DNA from: Streptomyces xantholiticus
GTDB lineage: Bacteria; Actinomycetota; Actinomycetes; Streptomycetales; Streptomycetaceae
Assembly: GCF_014651015.1 (NCBI RefSeq)
Contig: NZ_BMWB01000002.1
Coordinates: 434,001 to 498,000 of the forward strand
Reading direction: 5' to 3'
DNA: 64,000 bases
This document shows positions 8,326 to 16,760 of this stretch, one piece after another. The first letter of the stretch is position 1; the number at the start of each line of letters is the position of its first letter. A program made the position numbers and the translations under genes. Under the pieces are notes generated by a model. The model was given only the letters and a program-made list of their open reading frames with translations, did not search any database and was not told the origin of the DNA.

Positions 8326-9694
8326 CCTCACCGCACGTCAACTGCTGGCCGGCTACGAGAGGGGCGACTTCTCCCCCGTCGACGCGACCCGCGCGGCGCT
8401 GGAACGGATCGAGGCCGTCGAACCACGCGTCAACGCCTTCGTCCGGGTCGACGCGGAGCAGGCCCTTGCCCAGGCGGAGGCGTCGGCGCGGCGATGGCAC
8501 GAAGGGGAGCCGGAGGGACTGCTCGACGGGGTACCCGTCACGGTCAAGGACCTGCTCCTCCAGCGGGGCGGCCCCACCCTGCGGGGCTCCAGGACGGTCC
8601 GCGAGGACGGGCCCTGGGAGGAGGACGCGCCGTCCGTCGCCCGGCTGCGGGCGCACAACGCGGTGTTCCTCGGCAAGACGACGACGCCGGAATTCGGCTG
8701 GAAGGGCGTCACCGACTCGCCACGGCACGGGGTGACCCGCAACCCGCACGACCCGTCGCGCACCGCGGGCGGCTCCAGCGGCGGGAGCGCGGTCGCCGTC
8801 TCGATGGGCGCGGGCGCTCTGTCGCTCGGGACGGACGGCGGGGGCTCGGTACGCATCCCGGCGTCCTTCTGCGGGATCTTCGGGCTGAAACCGACGTACG
8901 GGCGGGTGCCGATGTACCCGTCGAGCCCGTTCGGGACGCTGGCGCACGTGGGGCCGATGACACGGGACGCGGCGGACGCGGCACTGATGCTCGACGTGAT
9001 CAGCGGCGACGACTGGCGCGACTGGTCGCATCTCGGCCCGGTGAGCGAGGTGCGGGCGGGACTCGCCGCGGGGGTGAAGGGCCTGCGGATCGCGTATTCG
9101 CCCTCGCTCGGCGGCCAGGTCGCGGTGCAGCCCGCGGTCGCCACGGCGGTCCGGCGGGCGGTGGGAGCGCTGGCGGAAGCCGGCGCGTACATCGAGGAGG
9201 CCGACCCCGACTTCACCGAGCCGGTCGATGCCTTCCACACCCTGTGGTTCAGCGGCGCGGCCCGGTTGGTGCAGCACCTCGGCAGGGACCAGCGCGAGCT
9301 GCTCGACCCCGGGCTGCGGGAGATCGTCGAGGCGGGGGAACGGTACAGCGCGCTGGACTATCTGGCGGCGGTGGACGCGCGGATGGCGCTGGGCCGGCGC
9401 ATGGGGCGCTTCCACACGTCGTACGACCTGCTGGTGACGCCGACGGTGCCGATCACGGCGTTCGAGGCGGGGGCAGAGGTCCCGGCGGGGTCACCGCACC
9501 ACCGCTGGACCGGGTGGACCCCGTTCACCTACCCCTTCAACCTGACGCAGCAGCCGGCAGCCACGGTGCCGTGCGGTGTGGACGGGGCGGGTCTGCCGAT
9601 CGGCGTGCAGTTGGTGGGGGCGCGGCATGCGGACGGGGTCGTGCTCCGGGGTGCGGAGGCGCTGTACGCGGCCGGCGTGGCGGCGCGGGGGTAG
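8306..9694 (+). CDS. Amidase-signature family hydrolase
   Basis: A 462-residue amidase-signature enzyme. The Ser-cisSer-Lys triad is visible: Lys in VTVKDLLLQRGG, and the serines in the glycine-rich segment GGSSGGSAVAVSMGAG followed by GTDGGGSVRIPASFCG. It should hydrolyse an amide to acid plus ammonia in the cytoplasm. Its start overlaps the dehydrogenase gene by 20 nt, and it sits in a locus with isomerase-type enzymes and an amino-acid transporter, which suggests deamidation of the imported compound or an intermediate (inference). The substrate cannot be read from sequence. An Asp/Glu-tRNA amidotransferase role is unlikely because no GatB or GatC is nearby. Confidence 0.88.
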   Translation: MTTRLTDLTARQLLAGYERGDFSPVDATRAALERIEAVEPRVNAFVRVDAEQALAQAEASARRWHEGEPEGLLDGVPVTVKDLLLQRGGPTLRGSRTVREDGPWEEDAPSVARLRAHNAVFLGKTTTPEFGWKGVTDSPRHGVTRNPHDPSRTAGGSSGGSAVAVSMGAGALSLGTDGGGSVRIPASFCGIFGLKPTYGRVPMYPSSPFGTLAHVGPMTRDAADAALMLDVISGDDWRDWSHLGPVSEVRAGLAAGVKGLRIAYSPSLGGQVAVQPAVATAVRRAVGALAEAGAYIEEADPDFTEPVDAFHTLWFSGAARLVQHLGRDQRELLDPGLREIVEAGERYSALDYLAAVDARMALGRRMGRFHTSYDLLVTPTVPITAFEAGAEVPAGSPHHRWTGWTPFTYPFNLTQQPAATVPCGVDGAGLPIGVQLVGARHADGVVLRGAEALYAAGVAARG

Positions 9695-9994
9695 ACCGCG
9701 CCGCCGGGCGGCCCGCTGCGCGGGGCCGTTCCCCACCCACGCCCTTCCCGAACCGGGCTCCTCCATGCCTGGCGGCCTGCGCCCAGGACACGCCACCGGC
9801 TCCGCTTCGGAGCCCGTTCCGAGGGCCCCTACGGCCTGGTGGCCGTGGGATGCCCCCGTCGGCGGCCCGGCACACCGCTCGCATCGCGCTCCCGGGGCCA
9901 GGGACTTGCTCCACCCGCGCGGTGGAGCCACACGTCGGTGGCGGAACGGGGCGGGCAGGGGAACAGTCCGCCGCCACACGCACGCGCCCCGCGC
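9695..9994. repeat. Non-coding spacer with dispersed repeat
   Basis: A 300-nt spacer between convergent genes. The segment near 9707-9760 (GCTGCGCGGGGCCGTTCC, then CCCTTCCCGAAC) resembles, in reverse complement, 47540-47600 (GGGAAGGGG and CGGCCCCGCGCAGCGG). Long reading frames here are GC-driven shadows and no gene is supported. Confidence 0.5.
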
Positions 9995-10495
9995 CTACGC
10001 CCGTCGGAACGACAGCGTCTCCCCCGCAGCCCCCGTCCGCCAAAGGTCCTGGCAGGCGGCCGCCATCTCCTCGAGGCCGTCGACGACGGCGCCCCACACA
10101 ATGCCGGGCACCCACCCGGTGTCCCCGTTCAGCAGCAGGTTGTTCCGTTCGTAGAACAGCGCGAGATCGACGACCGTCGTCCGGCCGCGGTGCGCGGCAC
10201 CGGACTCGTAGCCGTACGACGCCGTGCCCAACTGCACGTCGGTGAAGGTGAAATAGCACAGATCACCTGGGATCGGCGTCACCGTCGGGTTCTCCAGCGG
10301 CGGCTCCTGCTCGGCGAAGGCCGGCAGCAGGGCGTAAATCTCATTACGCGCATACTTCGCGTGGTACACATCTCCGGCGAGCGGCAGTGCGTCCCACACG
10401 GCGGCGCAGGTCAGCGGTGCTTTGTCGAAGAGCAGGCGGGCGGTGCACTCCACACCGCGCTTGTTCAAGGCAACGGTCATGTATCGGTCGGCCAT
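9995..10495 (-). CDS. DUF3830 family protein (cyclophilin-like fold)
   Basis: A 166-residue protein with features typical of DUF3830: an early LLFDKAPLTCAAVWDALPL segment, an EIYALLP strand, and NPTVTPIPGDLCYFTF. Members adopt a cyclophilin-like beta-barrel and are repeatedly found beside racemase/isomerase, amidase and ABC-transporter genes; their biochemical role is not established. The start is uncertain: ATG 10495 and ATG 10480 both lack a clear ribosome-binding site. The gene is divergent from the substrate-binding protein gene across about 70 nt, so a regulator binding there could control both. Confidence 0.75.
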   Translation of the reverse strand: MADRYMTVALNKRGVECTARLLFDKAPLTCAAVWDALPLAGDVYHAKYARNEIYALLPAFAEQEPPLENPTVTPIPGDLCYFTFTDVQLGTASYGYESGAAHRGRTTVVDLALFYERNNLLLNGDTGWVPGIVWGAVVDGLEEMAAACQDLWRTGAAGETLSFRRA

Positions 10496-10564
10496 TTCGT
10501 ACGCATACCCCGCGAGGGCCCGGGTAGCCGCGCGCCCATGGCTCGTACAAGACAACCAGGATCG

Positions 10565-11419
10565 ATGAGCAGACGCGCCCTGTTGCTCGGCACGGCGGCG
10601 GCCGGCGCGCTGACCGTCGCCGGTGCGGCGGGGTGCAGTCGTGTGCCGTCCGGCGACGCGCTGGCCCGGCTGAAGTCGCAGGGCACCGTGCGCCTCGGCA
10701 TCGCGGGCGAGGTGCCGTACGGCTATGTGGACGATCAGGGCGAGTTCACGGGCGAGGCCCCTGAACTGGCCCGGGTCATCTTCAAGCGGCTCGGTATAGA
10801 CAGTGTCCAGCCGGTGGCGACCGATTTCGCCTCCCTCATACCGGGCCTCAACTCGCAGCAGTTCGACGTGGTCTCCGCCGGGATGTACATCAACAACGAG
10901 CGGTGCCGCCAGGTCATCTTCTCCGACCCCGAGTACCAGATGCTCGACTCGTTCATCGTCCGCAAGGGCAACCCGAAGAAGCTGCGCAGCTACGAGGACG
11001 TGGTGCGGACAAAGGCGAGGTTCTCCACCGGAACGGGCTACGCGGAGATCGATTACGCGGTCGCCGCCGGCATTCCGGAGAAGGACATCGTCATCCTGCA
11101 GGACCAGGTCGCCGGTCTGAACGCCGTCGAGTCCGGGCGCGTCGACGTCTTCGCGGGCACCGCGCTGACGACCCGTGAAGTCGTGAGGAAGAGCTCGAAG
11201 GCAGAGGCGACCGAGCCGTTCGCGGCCGTCGTCGACGGCGAGAAGCAGATCGACGGCGGCGGCTTCGCCTTCCGCCCCACCGACACCGAGCTGCGCGACG
11301 CGTTCAATGTCGAGATCCACAAGATGAAGAAGAGCGGTGAGCTCTTCCGCATCCTGAAGCCCTTCGGCTTCACGAAGGCCGAGATGACCACCCTCACTGC
11401 CGAGGAGCTGTGCCGATGA
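10565..11419 (+). CDS. ehuB: Amino-acid ABC transporter substrate-binding lipoprotein, EhuB type
   Basis: A 284-residue family 3 extracellular solute-binding protein. The N-terminus MSRRALLLGT is twin-arginine-like and is followed by a lipobox ending AAGC, so it should be exported and lipid-anchored. The EVPYGYVDDQGEFTGEAPELARVIF segment region is typical of the polar amino acid and ectoine binding family. Sequence style and gene order B-C-D-A match loci annotated as ectoine/hydroxyectoine transporters in Streptomyces, but no ectoine-degradation genes are present, so the ligand is open. An upstream in-frame ATG at 10537 is an alternative; AGGA lies only three bases before 10565. It is the first gene of a four-gene operon with overlapping ends. 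Confidence 0.82.
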   Translation: MSRRALLLGTAAAGALTVAGAAGCSRVPSGDALARLKSQGTVRLGIAGEVPYGYVDDQGEFTGEAPELARVIFKRLGIDSVQPVATDFASLIPGLNSQQFDVVSAGMYINNERCRQVIFSDPEYQMLDSFIVRKGNPKKLRSYEDVVRTKARFSTGTGYAEIDYAVAAGIPEKDIVILQDQVAGLNAVESGRVDVFAGTALTTREVVRKSSKAEATEPFAAVVDGEKQIDGGGFAFRPTDTELRDAFNVEIHKMKKSGELFRILKPFGFTKAEMTTLTAEELCR

Positions 11420-12153
11420 CAGCCGGACTCTGGCAGAACTGGGTGCTGCCCGGTATCTGGATCACCGTTCAACTGCTGTTCTACAGCGCCGTCGTGGCCA
11501 CCGCCGTCGCCTTCGCCATCGGCATGGCCCGCACCCACCGCTCGCGTCTCGTCCGCTTCCTGGCGGGCTTCTACACCGAGATCTTCCGCGGCACCTCGGC
11601 TCTGGTGCTGATGTTCTGGTTGTTCTTCGTCGTGCCGCCGCTCATGGGATGGCAGCTGGTCCCCATGTACGCGGCCGTACTCGCGCTCGGCCTGTCCTAC
11701 GGTGCCTACGGCGCGGAGATCGTGCGTGGCGCATTGAACTCGGTGGCCCCCGCTCAGCGCGAGGCGGGCGTCGCGCTCAGCTTCACGCCGTGGCAGCGGA
11801 TGCGGCTGATCCTGCTCCCGCAGGCGGTGCCCGAGATGATGCCGTCGTTCTGCAACCTGCTCGTCGAGCTGCTGAAGGGCACCGCTCTGGTGTCGCTGCT
11901 CGGGGTGGGTGACGTCTCCTTCGCCGCGTACCTGGTGCGACTGGCCACGCAGGACAGCGCCCAGATCTACACGGTCAGCCTGGTGATCTACGCCGTGCTC
12001 GCCTTCGCGGTGACGCGTTCCATGAAGGCGCTGGAGCGGAAGACGAAACGGAACATCGGCATCGAACCGGAACCCGGGCTCTTCGGCAGGGTCTTCGAAC
12101 GGCAGGCCCAGGACAAGGTCACCGGTACCACCATGCCGGGGGGTGCGTCCTGA
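11416..12153 (+). CDS. ehuC: Amino-acid ABC transporter permease, EhuC type
   Basis: A 245-residue integral membrane permease of the polar amino acid (HAAT) family. Hydrophobic segments start near residue 10. The permease cytoplasmic loop reads EIVRGALNSVAPAQREAGVALSF, close to the EAA consensus used to dock on the ATPase. ATG 11416 overlaps the ehuB stop by four bases, with GAGGAG eight bases upstream. It should form a heterodimer with EhuD. The final 35 residues are hydrophilic (KRNIGIEPEPGLFGR) and presumably cytoplasmic. Confidence 0.88.
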   Translation: MTAGLWQNWVLPGIWITVQLLFYSAVVATAVAFAIGMARTHRSRLVRFLAGFYTEIFRGTSALVLMFWLFFVVPPLMGWQLVPMYAAVLALGLSYGAYGAEIVRGALNSVAPAQREAGVALSFTPWQRMRLILLPQAVPEMMPSFCNLLVELLKGTALVSLLGVGDVSFAAYLVRLATQDSAQIYTVSLVIYAVLAFAVTRSMKALERKTKRNIGIEPEPGLFGRVFERQAQDKVTGTTMPGGAS

Positions 12154-12806
12154 TGACTTCCTTCGACTGGTCCGCGGTGTCGGACTTCATGCCCGAGTTC
12201 TGGGACGGCGTGCTGATCACGCTGCAGGTGCTGGTGCTGGGCTCGCTGATCTCCTTCACGCTCGGCCTGGTGTGGGCGATCGCCTTCCGTGCGCCGACCC
12301 GGTTCGTGCGCTGGCCGGTGAACGTCTTCACCGAGTTCATCCGCACCACTCCGCTGCTGGTGCAGCTGTTCTTCTTCTACTTCGTACTGCCGGAGTGGGG
12401 TATCCAGTTCTCCGCGCTGACCACCGGCACGGTCGCGATCGGGCTCCACTACTCGACGTACACCGCGCAGGTCTACCGGGCCGGGATCGAAGCCGTGCCG
12501 AAGGGGCAGTGGGAGGCGGCCACGGCCCTGAGCCTGCCGCCCCACCGCACCTGGATGGCGGTGATCCTGCCGCAGGCCTTCCGCCGCGTGATGCCGGCCC
12601 TCGGCAACTACGTCATCGCGATGCTGAAGGACACACCGATCCTGCTCGCGATCGGTGTGCTGGAGATGCTCAACCAGGCGCGCCAGTTCGGCGGCCAGTC
12701 CTTCCAGTACACCGAGCCGCTGACCGTGGTCGGCGTCGCCTTCATCCTCATCGCCTACCCGGCTTCCCTTCTCGTACGAGCCCTGGAGCGCCGCCTTGTC
12801 CGCTGA
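12153..12806 (+). CDS. ehuD: Amino-acid ABC transporter permease, EhuD type
   Basis: A 217-residue permease of the same family as EhuC. It has an early membrane segment (LITLQVLVLGSLISFTLGL), the TEFIRTTPLLVQLFFFYFVLP stretch common in HisM/GlnP-like permeases, and the EAA-type loop with GIEAVPKGQWEAATALSL. Its ATG shares one base with the ehuC stop (TGATG). With EhuC it should form the transmembrane channel of the importer. Confidence 0.88.
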   Translation: MTSFDWSAVSDFMPEFWDGVLITLQVLVLGSLISFTLGLVWAIAFRAPTRFVRWPVNVFTEFIRTTPLLVQLFFFYFVLPEWGIQFSALTTGTVAIGLHYSTYTAQVYRAGIEAVPKGQWEAATALSLPPHRTWMAVILPQAFRRVMPALGNYVIAMLKDTPILLAIGVLEMLNQARQFGGQSFQYTEPLTVVGVAFILIAYPASLLVRALERRLVR

Positions 12807-13575
12807 CACCCCTGCCGGCACGACCGCCGGCGCCACTTCGGATGCACTGATCCGGTTCGACAACGTCACCAAGAGATTCGGCGACAACACGGTCCTGGAC
12901 GATCTGTGCTTCTCGGTACGCCCGGGCAAGCACGTCACCCTGATCGGCCCGTCCGGTTCGGGAAAGACGACGATCCTCCGGTTGCTGATGACCCTGGAGA
13001 GTCCCGACGAGGGCACGATCACGGTGAACGGGAACAGGCTCTTCCCGGCCGACGAGAAGGAGCGCCGGGAGGCTCGCAAGAAGATCGGGATGGTCTTCCA
13101 GCAGTTCAATCTGTTCCCCAACATGACCGTTCTGCGCAATCTCACCGAGGCGCCGGTGCGGGTGCTGGGCCTGTCCAAGGACGAGGCGGAGGTGCGCGCC
13201 AAGGAGCTTCTCGAGCTGGTGGGGCTGGCCGACCGCTGCGACGCGAGGCCGACACAGCTGTCCGGCGGTCAGCAGCAGCGGGTGGCGATCGCCCGGGCGC
13301 TGGCCATGCGGCCGCAGGTGCTGCTGCTGGACGAAGTGACCTCGGCGCTCGACCCCGAGTTGGTCGCCGGGGTACTGGATCTGCTGCGTGACATCGCGCG
13401 CACCACAGACATCACCATGCTCTGTGTTACCCACGAGATGAACTTCGCCCGGGACATCTCGGACGACGTGCTCATGTTCGACGCCGGGAAGGTGATCGAG
13501 TCCGGCCCGCCGGAGAAGATCTTCTCGGATCCGGAGCACGAACGTACTCGCGAGTTCCTCGGTGCGGTGCTCTGA
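12796..13575 (+). CDS. ehuA: Amino-acid ABC transporter ATP-binding protein, EhuA type
   Basis: A 259-residue nucleotide-binding subunit. Walker A is GPSGSGKT, the signature is LSGGQQQR, Walker B is VLLLDEVTSALD and the H-loop is VTHEM. The AKKIGMVFQQFNLFPNMTVL region has the Q-loop form typical of polar amino acid importers. The start is a rare TTG at 12796, with GGAG eight bases upstream, inside the end of ehuD. It energises the EhuCD permease. A strong hairpin follows 46 nt after the stop and ends the operon. Confidence 0.92.
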   Translation: MSADTPAGTTAGATSDALIRFDNVTKRFGDNTVLDDLCFSVRPGKHVTLIGPSGSGKTTILRLLMTLESPDEGTITVNGNRLFPADEKERREARKKIGMVFQQFNLFPNMTVLRNLTEAPVRVLGLSKDEAEVRAKELLELVGLADRCDARPTQLSGGQQQRVAIARALAMRPQVLLLDEVTSALDPELVAGVLDLLRDIARTTDITMLCVTHEMNFARDISDDVLMFDAGKVIESGPPEKIFSDPEHERTREFLGAVL

Positions 13576-13620
13576 CCTCTCACTCCACCGGCCAAGAGTT
13601 CCTCCGGCATATGCCAACGC

Positions 13621-13653
13621 AAGGCGCCCCGGCGTGTGAGGCCGGGGCGCCTC
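13621..13653. terminator. Terminator of the ehu operon
   Basis: An inverted repeat GGCGCCCCGGC - GTGTGA loop region - GCCGGGGCGCC, located 46 nt after the ehuA stop and about 90 nt before the IclR start. There is no U-tract, as is usual in streptomycetes. Confidence 0.8.
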
Positions 13654-13742
13654 ATCATTTACGCCAACAGCCGGTCCTTGAACCGGCCTTCGCCGCTATC
13701 GTGGTACGCAACCGTGCGGTAACAACCTGCCAGGGGGGAACC

Positions 13743-14501
13743 GTGGCGCTGAAGCCCGAGCCGACCGCGCCGTTCCACTCGGTGCAATACGTCTTGCGCG
13801 TCCTCGAGACGATCTCCAAGCACGGTGGCGGAGTCAGCGACACCCAGATCGCACGGGAGACCGGTCTGCCGACCGGCCACCTCGCCCCCATGCTGGCCAT
13901 GCTCCGCCGCGAGGGATACGTGGAGCAGGTCGCCGACGGCGCGTATGCGATCGGCGACTCGCTGGTCCTGCTCGGCTCGGGTGTCACTCGCAAGGAGGCG
14001 CTGGAGGCCAAGCTCCAGGAGACCCTCACCGAGCTGCGCGACTCGGTCGGCGCCGCCGTCTACATCAGCCGTTACATCGACGGCGAGGTCAGGATCACCC
14101 AGTTCGCCGACAGCCCGCGCACGCCGAAGGTCAATGAGTGGGTGGACTTCCGCTCGGCGGCCCATGCGAGTGCGGTCGGCAAGTGTCTGCTGACCCAGCT
14201 CGACGTGAACGGGCGCCGCGACCACCTCTCGCGGCACAAGATCGCCCGTCTGACGTCACACACGATCACCAGCGAGCGGCTGCTCTTCTCCAAACTGGAC
14301 AGCCAGCCGCCGACGGTCCCCGTCCTCGATCTCCAGGAGTACGCGGTGGGCACGGTCTGCGCAGCCGTGCCACTGACGGCCGGCTCCGCGGTGGGCTGCC
14401 TGGCGCTGTCGCTCCCGATCGAGCACGCGCACCGGCTGCGCTCCGCCGCCGACACCCTGAACCGCCGGGCGGCTCCGGTGGTGCTCTCGCTGGCGATATA
14501 G
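13743..14501 (+). CDS. IclR-family transcriptional regulator
   Basis: A 252-residue regulator with an N-terminal winged helix (SVQYVLRVLETISKHGGGVSDTQIARETGLPTGHL) and a C-terminal IclR effector domain (SAVGKCLLTQL, and a final GCLALSLP). IclR proteins usually control adjacent catabolic or uptake operons in response to a small acid. Its place directly after the ehu operon makes it the probable regulator of the transporter and of the isomerase, dehydrogenase and amidase genes (inference). GTG 13743 is chosen because GGGGGGA lies about five bases upstream. It is bounded by terminators on both sides, so it is probably transcribed alone. Confidence 0.87.
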   Translation: MALKPEPTAPFHSVQYVLRVLETISKHGGGVSDTQIARETGLPTGHLAPMLAMLRREGYVEQVADGAYAIGDSLVLLGSGVTRKEALEAKLQETLTELRDSVGAAVYISRYIDGEVRITQFADSPRTPKVNEWVDFRSAAHASAVGKCLLTQLDVNGRRDHLSRHKIARLTSHTITSERLLFSKLDSQPPTVPVLDLQEYAVGTVCAAVPLTAGSAVGCLALSLPIEHAHRLRSAADTLNRRAAPVVLSLAI

Positions 14502-14523
14502 GGCCCATCGGCGGCCCGGCGGC

Positions 14524-14554
14524 ACCTGGTCCGGAGCACCCCTCCGGACCAGGT
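14524..14554. terminator. Terminator after the IclR gene
   Basis: A perfect 13-bp stem, ACCTGGTCCGGAG / CTCCGGACCAGGT, with a CACCC loop, 22 nt after the IclR stop and upstream of tRNA-Lys copy 2. Confidence 0.85.
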
Positions 14555-14593
14555 ACTATTAATGGGTCAGCCGCCGAGCGGCAGACGAAACAG

Positions 14594-14667
14594 GCGCCGC
14601 TAGCTCAGTTGGTTAGAGCAGCTGACTCTTAATCAGCGGGTCCGGGGTTCGAGTCCCTGGCGGCGCA
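14594..14667 (+). tRNA. tRNA-Lys (anticodon CUU), copy 2
   Basis: Identical over all 74 nt to copy 1: the same perfect 7-bp acceptor stem, CTT anticodon and A discriminator. The TACTAT sequence near 14554 could serve as its -10 element. Confidence 0.97.
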
Positions 14668-14673
14668 CAACAT

Positions 14674-14715
14674 CACCTCGCGGGCCCTCCGGTCGACCGG
14701 AGGGCCCGCGAGGTG
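14674..14715. terminator. Terminator after tRNA-Lys copy 2
   Basis: A very strong 19-bp inverted repeat, CACCTCGCGGGCCCTCCGG / CCGGAGGGCCCGCGAGGTG, with a TCGA loop. It begins six bases after the tRNA. Confidence 0.9.
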
Positions 14716-14779
14716 TTTCGTCATGGCCGGACGCGACGGCCCAGGCGGAAGGGGTCGCCGCGTCCATGACAGGTGTGTT

Positions 14780-15367
14780 TCAGAACTGAACGTCGGAGCA
14801 CGCGTAGAAAGCGTTCGCCGTGTCGTGCACCGTCCACACCGCCAGGATCAGATGGCGGCCCGACCGCTGGGGAAGACTGCCGGAGTGGGACAGCGTGGCC
14901 GGGGGTTGCTGGCCACCGTACGGAATGGTGAGGAAGGGCTGCGACTCCAGCGCCGCCCTGGTCAGCGGCTGGTTCGGGTTCCAGCCGGGCTTGGTGATGA
15001 AGTACTTGAAGTCGGTGGTGCGGTGCCTGGCCGTGAACTGCCAGCGGAAGGTGTGGCTCTGGCCCGAGCCGACCCTGGTGGCGGGCCACGACCCGCCGCG
15101 CGGGTCGTCGAGCTCGGCGAACTGACCGTTGCCGCCCGAGCAGATCCTGCCGTCGGCGGGTCCGGCTGCCGGGAAGCCCTTCGGGCCCTCGACGCTCTGC
15201 GGCTCCCACTGGATCTGGCCGCAGTTGCTCACCGTCCTGTCGGCGCAGAGCTTCTGGCGGCTGATCGGTGAGTCGGTGTAGCCGTGGCTGCTCGCGCTGC
15301 CGGTGGCGAGCAGGGTCGTGCCCGCCACGGCGAGACCGACGACGGCCGCGCCTATCTTCTTTCGCAT
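14780..15367 (-). CDS. Secreted chitin-active lytic polysaccharide monooxygenase (AA10, CBP21-like)
   Basis: A 195-residue AA10 enzyme. A signal peptide precedes the cut at ASS|HGYTDSP, which leaves His28 as the N-terminal residue of the copper histidine brace. The C-terminal motif AVWTVHDTANAFYACSDV contains the conserved DTxNAFY axial-site region. It lacks a separate carbohydrate-binding module, like CBP21 and S. coelicolor SCO2833 (recalled). It cleaves crystalline chitin oxidatively outside the cell. ATG 15367 has AGGAG seven bases upstream. A DasR-type palindrome lies about 70 nt upstream, so repression relieved by glucosamine 6-phosphate is expected, linking it to the nagE genes in this window. 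Confidence 0.92.
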   Translation of the reverse strand: MRKKIGAAVVGLAVAGTTLLATGSASSHGYTDSPISRQKLCADRTVSNCGQIQWEPQSVEGPKGFPAAGPADGRICSGGNGQFAELDDPRGGSWPATRVGSGQSHTFRWQFTARHRTTDFKYFITKPGWNPNQPLTRAALESQPFLTIPYGGQQPPATLSHSGSLPQRSGRHLILAVWTVHDTANAFYACSDVQF

Positions 15368-15432
15368 GCTTGGCTCCTGGTAGAACGTGGGGGAGTTCCG
15401 AGGCACTTGCTGCACGCGCACGGTGCTACTCG

Positions 15433-15450
15433 TTCAGGTCTAGACCAAGT
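15433..15450. promoter_or_regulatory. DasR box (dre) upstream of the LPMO gene
   Basis: The palindrome GGTCTAGACC at 15437-15446 in the context CTTGGTCTAGACCTG (minus strand) matches the DasR consensus TGGTCTAGACCA with one mismatch. It lies about 70 bases before the LPMO start codon. Confidence 0.75.
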
Positions 15451-15488
15451 TCCAATGTATTGACGCCGGTTGACATTGTCCAGACCAA

Positions 15489-16697
15489 TCACGGAGCCTC
15501 GACGGCACCCGCCCGGCCGGTGTAGAAGGCAACCGTCAGGTCCTTCACCAGCGCCTTGCGCTCGTAGTCGTCCAGATCGACCAGGCCGCGCTCGGTCAGC
15601 CGGCTCACCGTCTCGTCGACCGCGTCCACCACCGAGGTCAGCACGGTCTCCCGGTGCTTGGCGTCGATCGCCGCGACGCGCCGGCGCTGCATGGCGGCCG
15701 CCACCTCGGGCGCGTACTCGAGGCCCACGGGCTGCACGGAGAAGACCTCGATCCCGACGACGGCGCACTCCGGCACGAGAGCCCGGGTCAGCCGCTCGCC
15801 GACGGCGTCGGCGTCACGCAGCGTCGGGACGTCCGGGAGGAAGGCGTCGGCCGGCAACTGCGAGAGGACGCGCACGGTGGCCGCCTCCACCTGCTCCGCC
15901 AGATAGGCCTCGTGGTCCGCCACGCAGAGCGCCGCGCGCGCCGTGTCCTTGACCCGCCACACCACCAGCACCACCGCGCGCAGCGGCGTGCCCTCCGCGT
16001 CCACCGCCGCCACCGGGCCGCTGCGCCAGTGCCGGAGCCGTACGTCGATCCGCCGGCGCAGCACCAGCGGGCTCATCCACACCAGCCCCGTACGCCGCAC
16101 GCTTCCCCGGTAGTCCCCGCAGAGCGTGAGCACCCATGCCCTCCCCGCCTGGACCCGGCCGAGCCCGCCGAGCGCGAACAGCGCCAGGATCACCCCCAGC
16201 GTGAGCAGGCACCACAGCCAGATCCCGATGCCCCGGTACGGCGGCGGGGTCAGTCCGAACACCCCCGCGAGCTTGTCCGGCACGGCCCCCGTCCCCCAGA
16301 CCACCGCGCCGATCCCGGCGAGCGAACAGCCGCCCGCGACGAGGGCGGTCCAGCCGGGGAGTACGGGCCCGGGGCGCTCGGTGAGCCCGGGGTCGGGCGG
16401 CGGCACCGCGCAGCTGCCGACGGCCGGCGTCTGCCGGCCGGGCCGGTCCGGGTCCTTCTCCGCCGGCTTGTCCAGGTGCGGTTTCTGGGTGGTGGGCGGC
16501 TCGTGTCCCACCTTCGGCTGCTCCCCCGTGCCCTGTCGCCGGGAGACGACGGAGGGCCGCAGGGCGCGCGGGCCCTCGTCGTCCCGGAACAGCAGGTGCA
16601 CCGGGATCTCGGTCGTCGTCTCGCTCGCGATGACGAAATTGCGCCGCGGGCTCTCGGACGGCACCGTGCCCTCCGGCTCCGACGTCGTGGTGTTCAT
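15489..16697 (-). CDS. SPFH/Band 7 (stomatin-like) membrane protein
   Basis: A 402-residue protein. The first 110 residues are charged and Pro-rich. Two membrane segments follow (LPGWTALVAGGCSLAGIGAVVW, about 112-135, and GIWLWCLLTLGVILALFALGG, about 155-178), then an SPFH domain beginning GRVQAGRAWVLTLCGDYRGSVRRTGL. The SPFH core contains RVKDTARAAL and ends in a helical AAAMQRRRVAAIDAKHRETV segment typical of band 7 proteins, which oligomerise at membranes and form microdomains. ATG 16697 has only a weak AAGGCGG upstream. The gene lies downstream of the NlpC/P60 gene in the same direction, so the two may be co-transcribed. Its specific role is unknown. Confidence 0.8.
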   Translation of the reverse strand: MNTTTSEPEGTVPSESPRRNFVIASETTTEIPVHLLFRDDEGPRALRPSVVSRRQGTGEQPKVGHEPPTTQKPHLDKPAEKDPDRPGRQTPAVGSCAVPPPDPGLTERPGPVLPGWTALVAGGCSLAGIGAVVWGTGAVPDKLAGVFGLTPPPYRGIGIWLWCLLTLGVILALFALGGLGRVQAGRAWVLTLCGDYRGSVRRTGLVWMSPLVLRRRIDVRLRHWRSGPVAAVDAEGTPLRAVVLVVWRVKDTARAALCVADHEAYLAEQVEAATVRVLSQLPADAFLPDVPTLRDADAVGERLTRALVPECAVVGIEVFSVQPVGLEYAPEVAAAMQRRRVAAIDAKHRETVLTSVVDAVDETVSRLTERGLVDLDDYERKALVKDLTVAFYTGRAGAVEAP

Positions 16698-16760
16698 GCC
16701 TGCCGCCTTAGCTGTCGCTCTGCTGTGTCGTCGTGCGTGTACGGGTCCGCGGGACATGTC

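Noticed and set aside
10565..13575. Assigning ectoine as the substrate of the Ehu-like transporter
   Set aside because: Only the transporter genes resemble the ehu set. The ectoine degradation genes (hydrolase, deacetylase, transaminase) are absent from the window.
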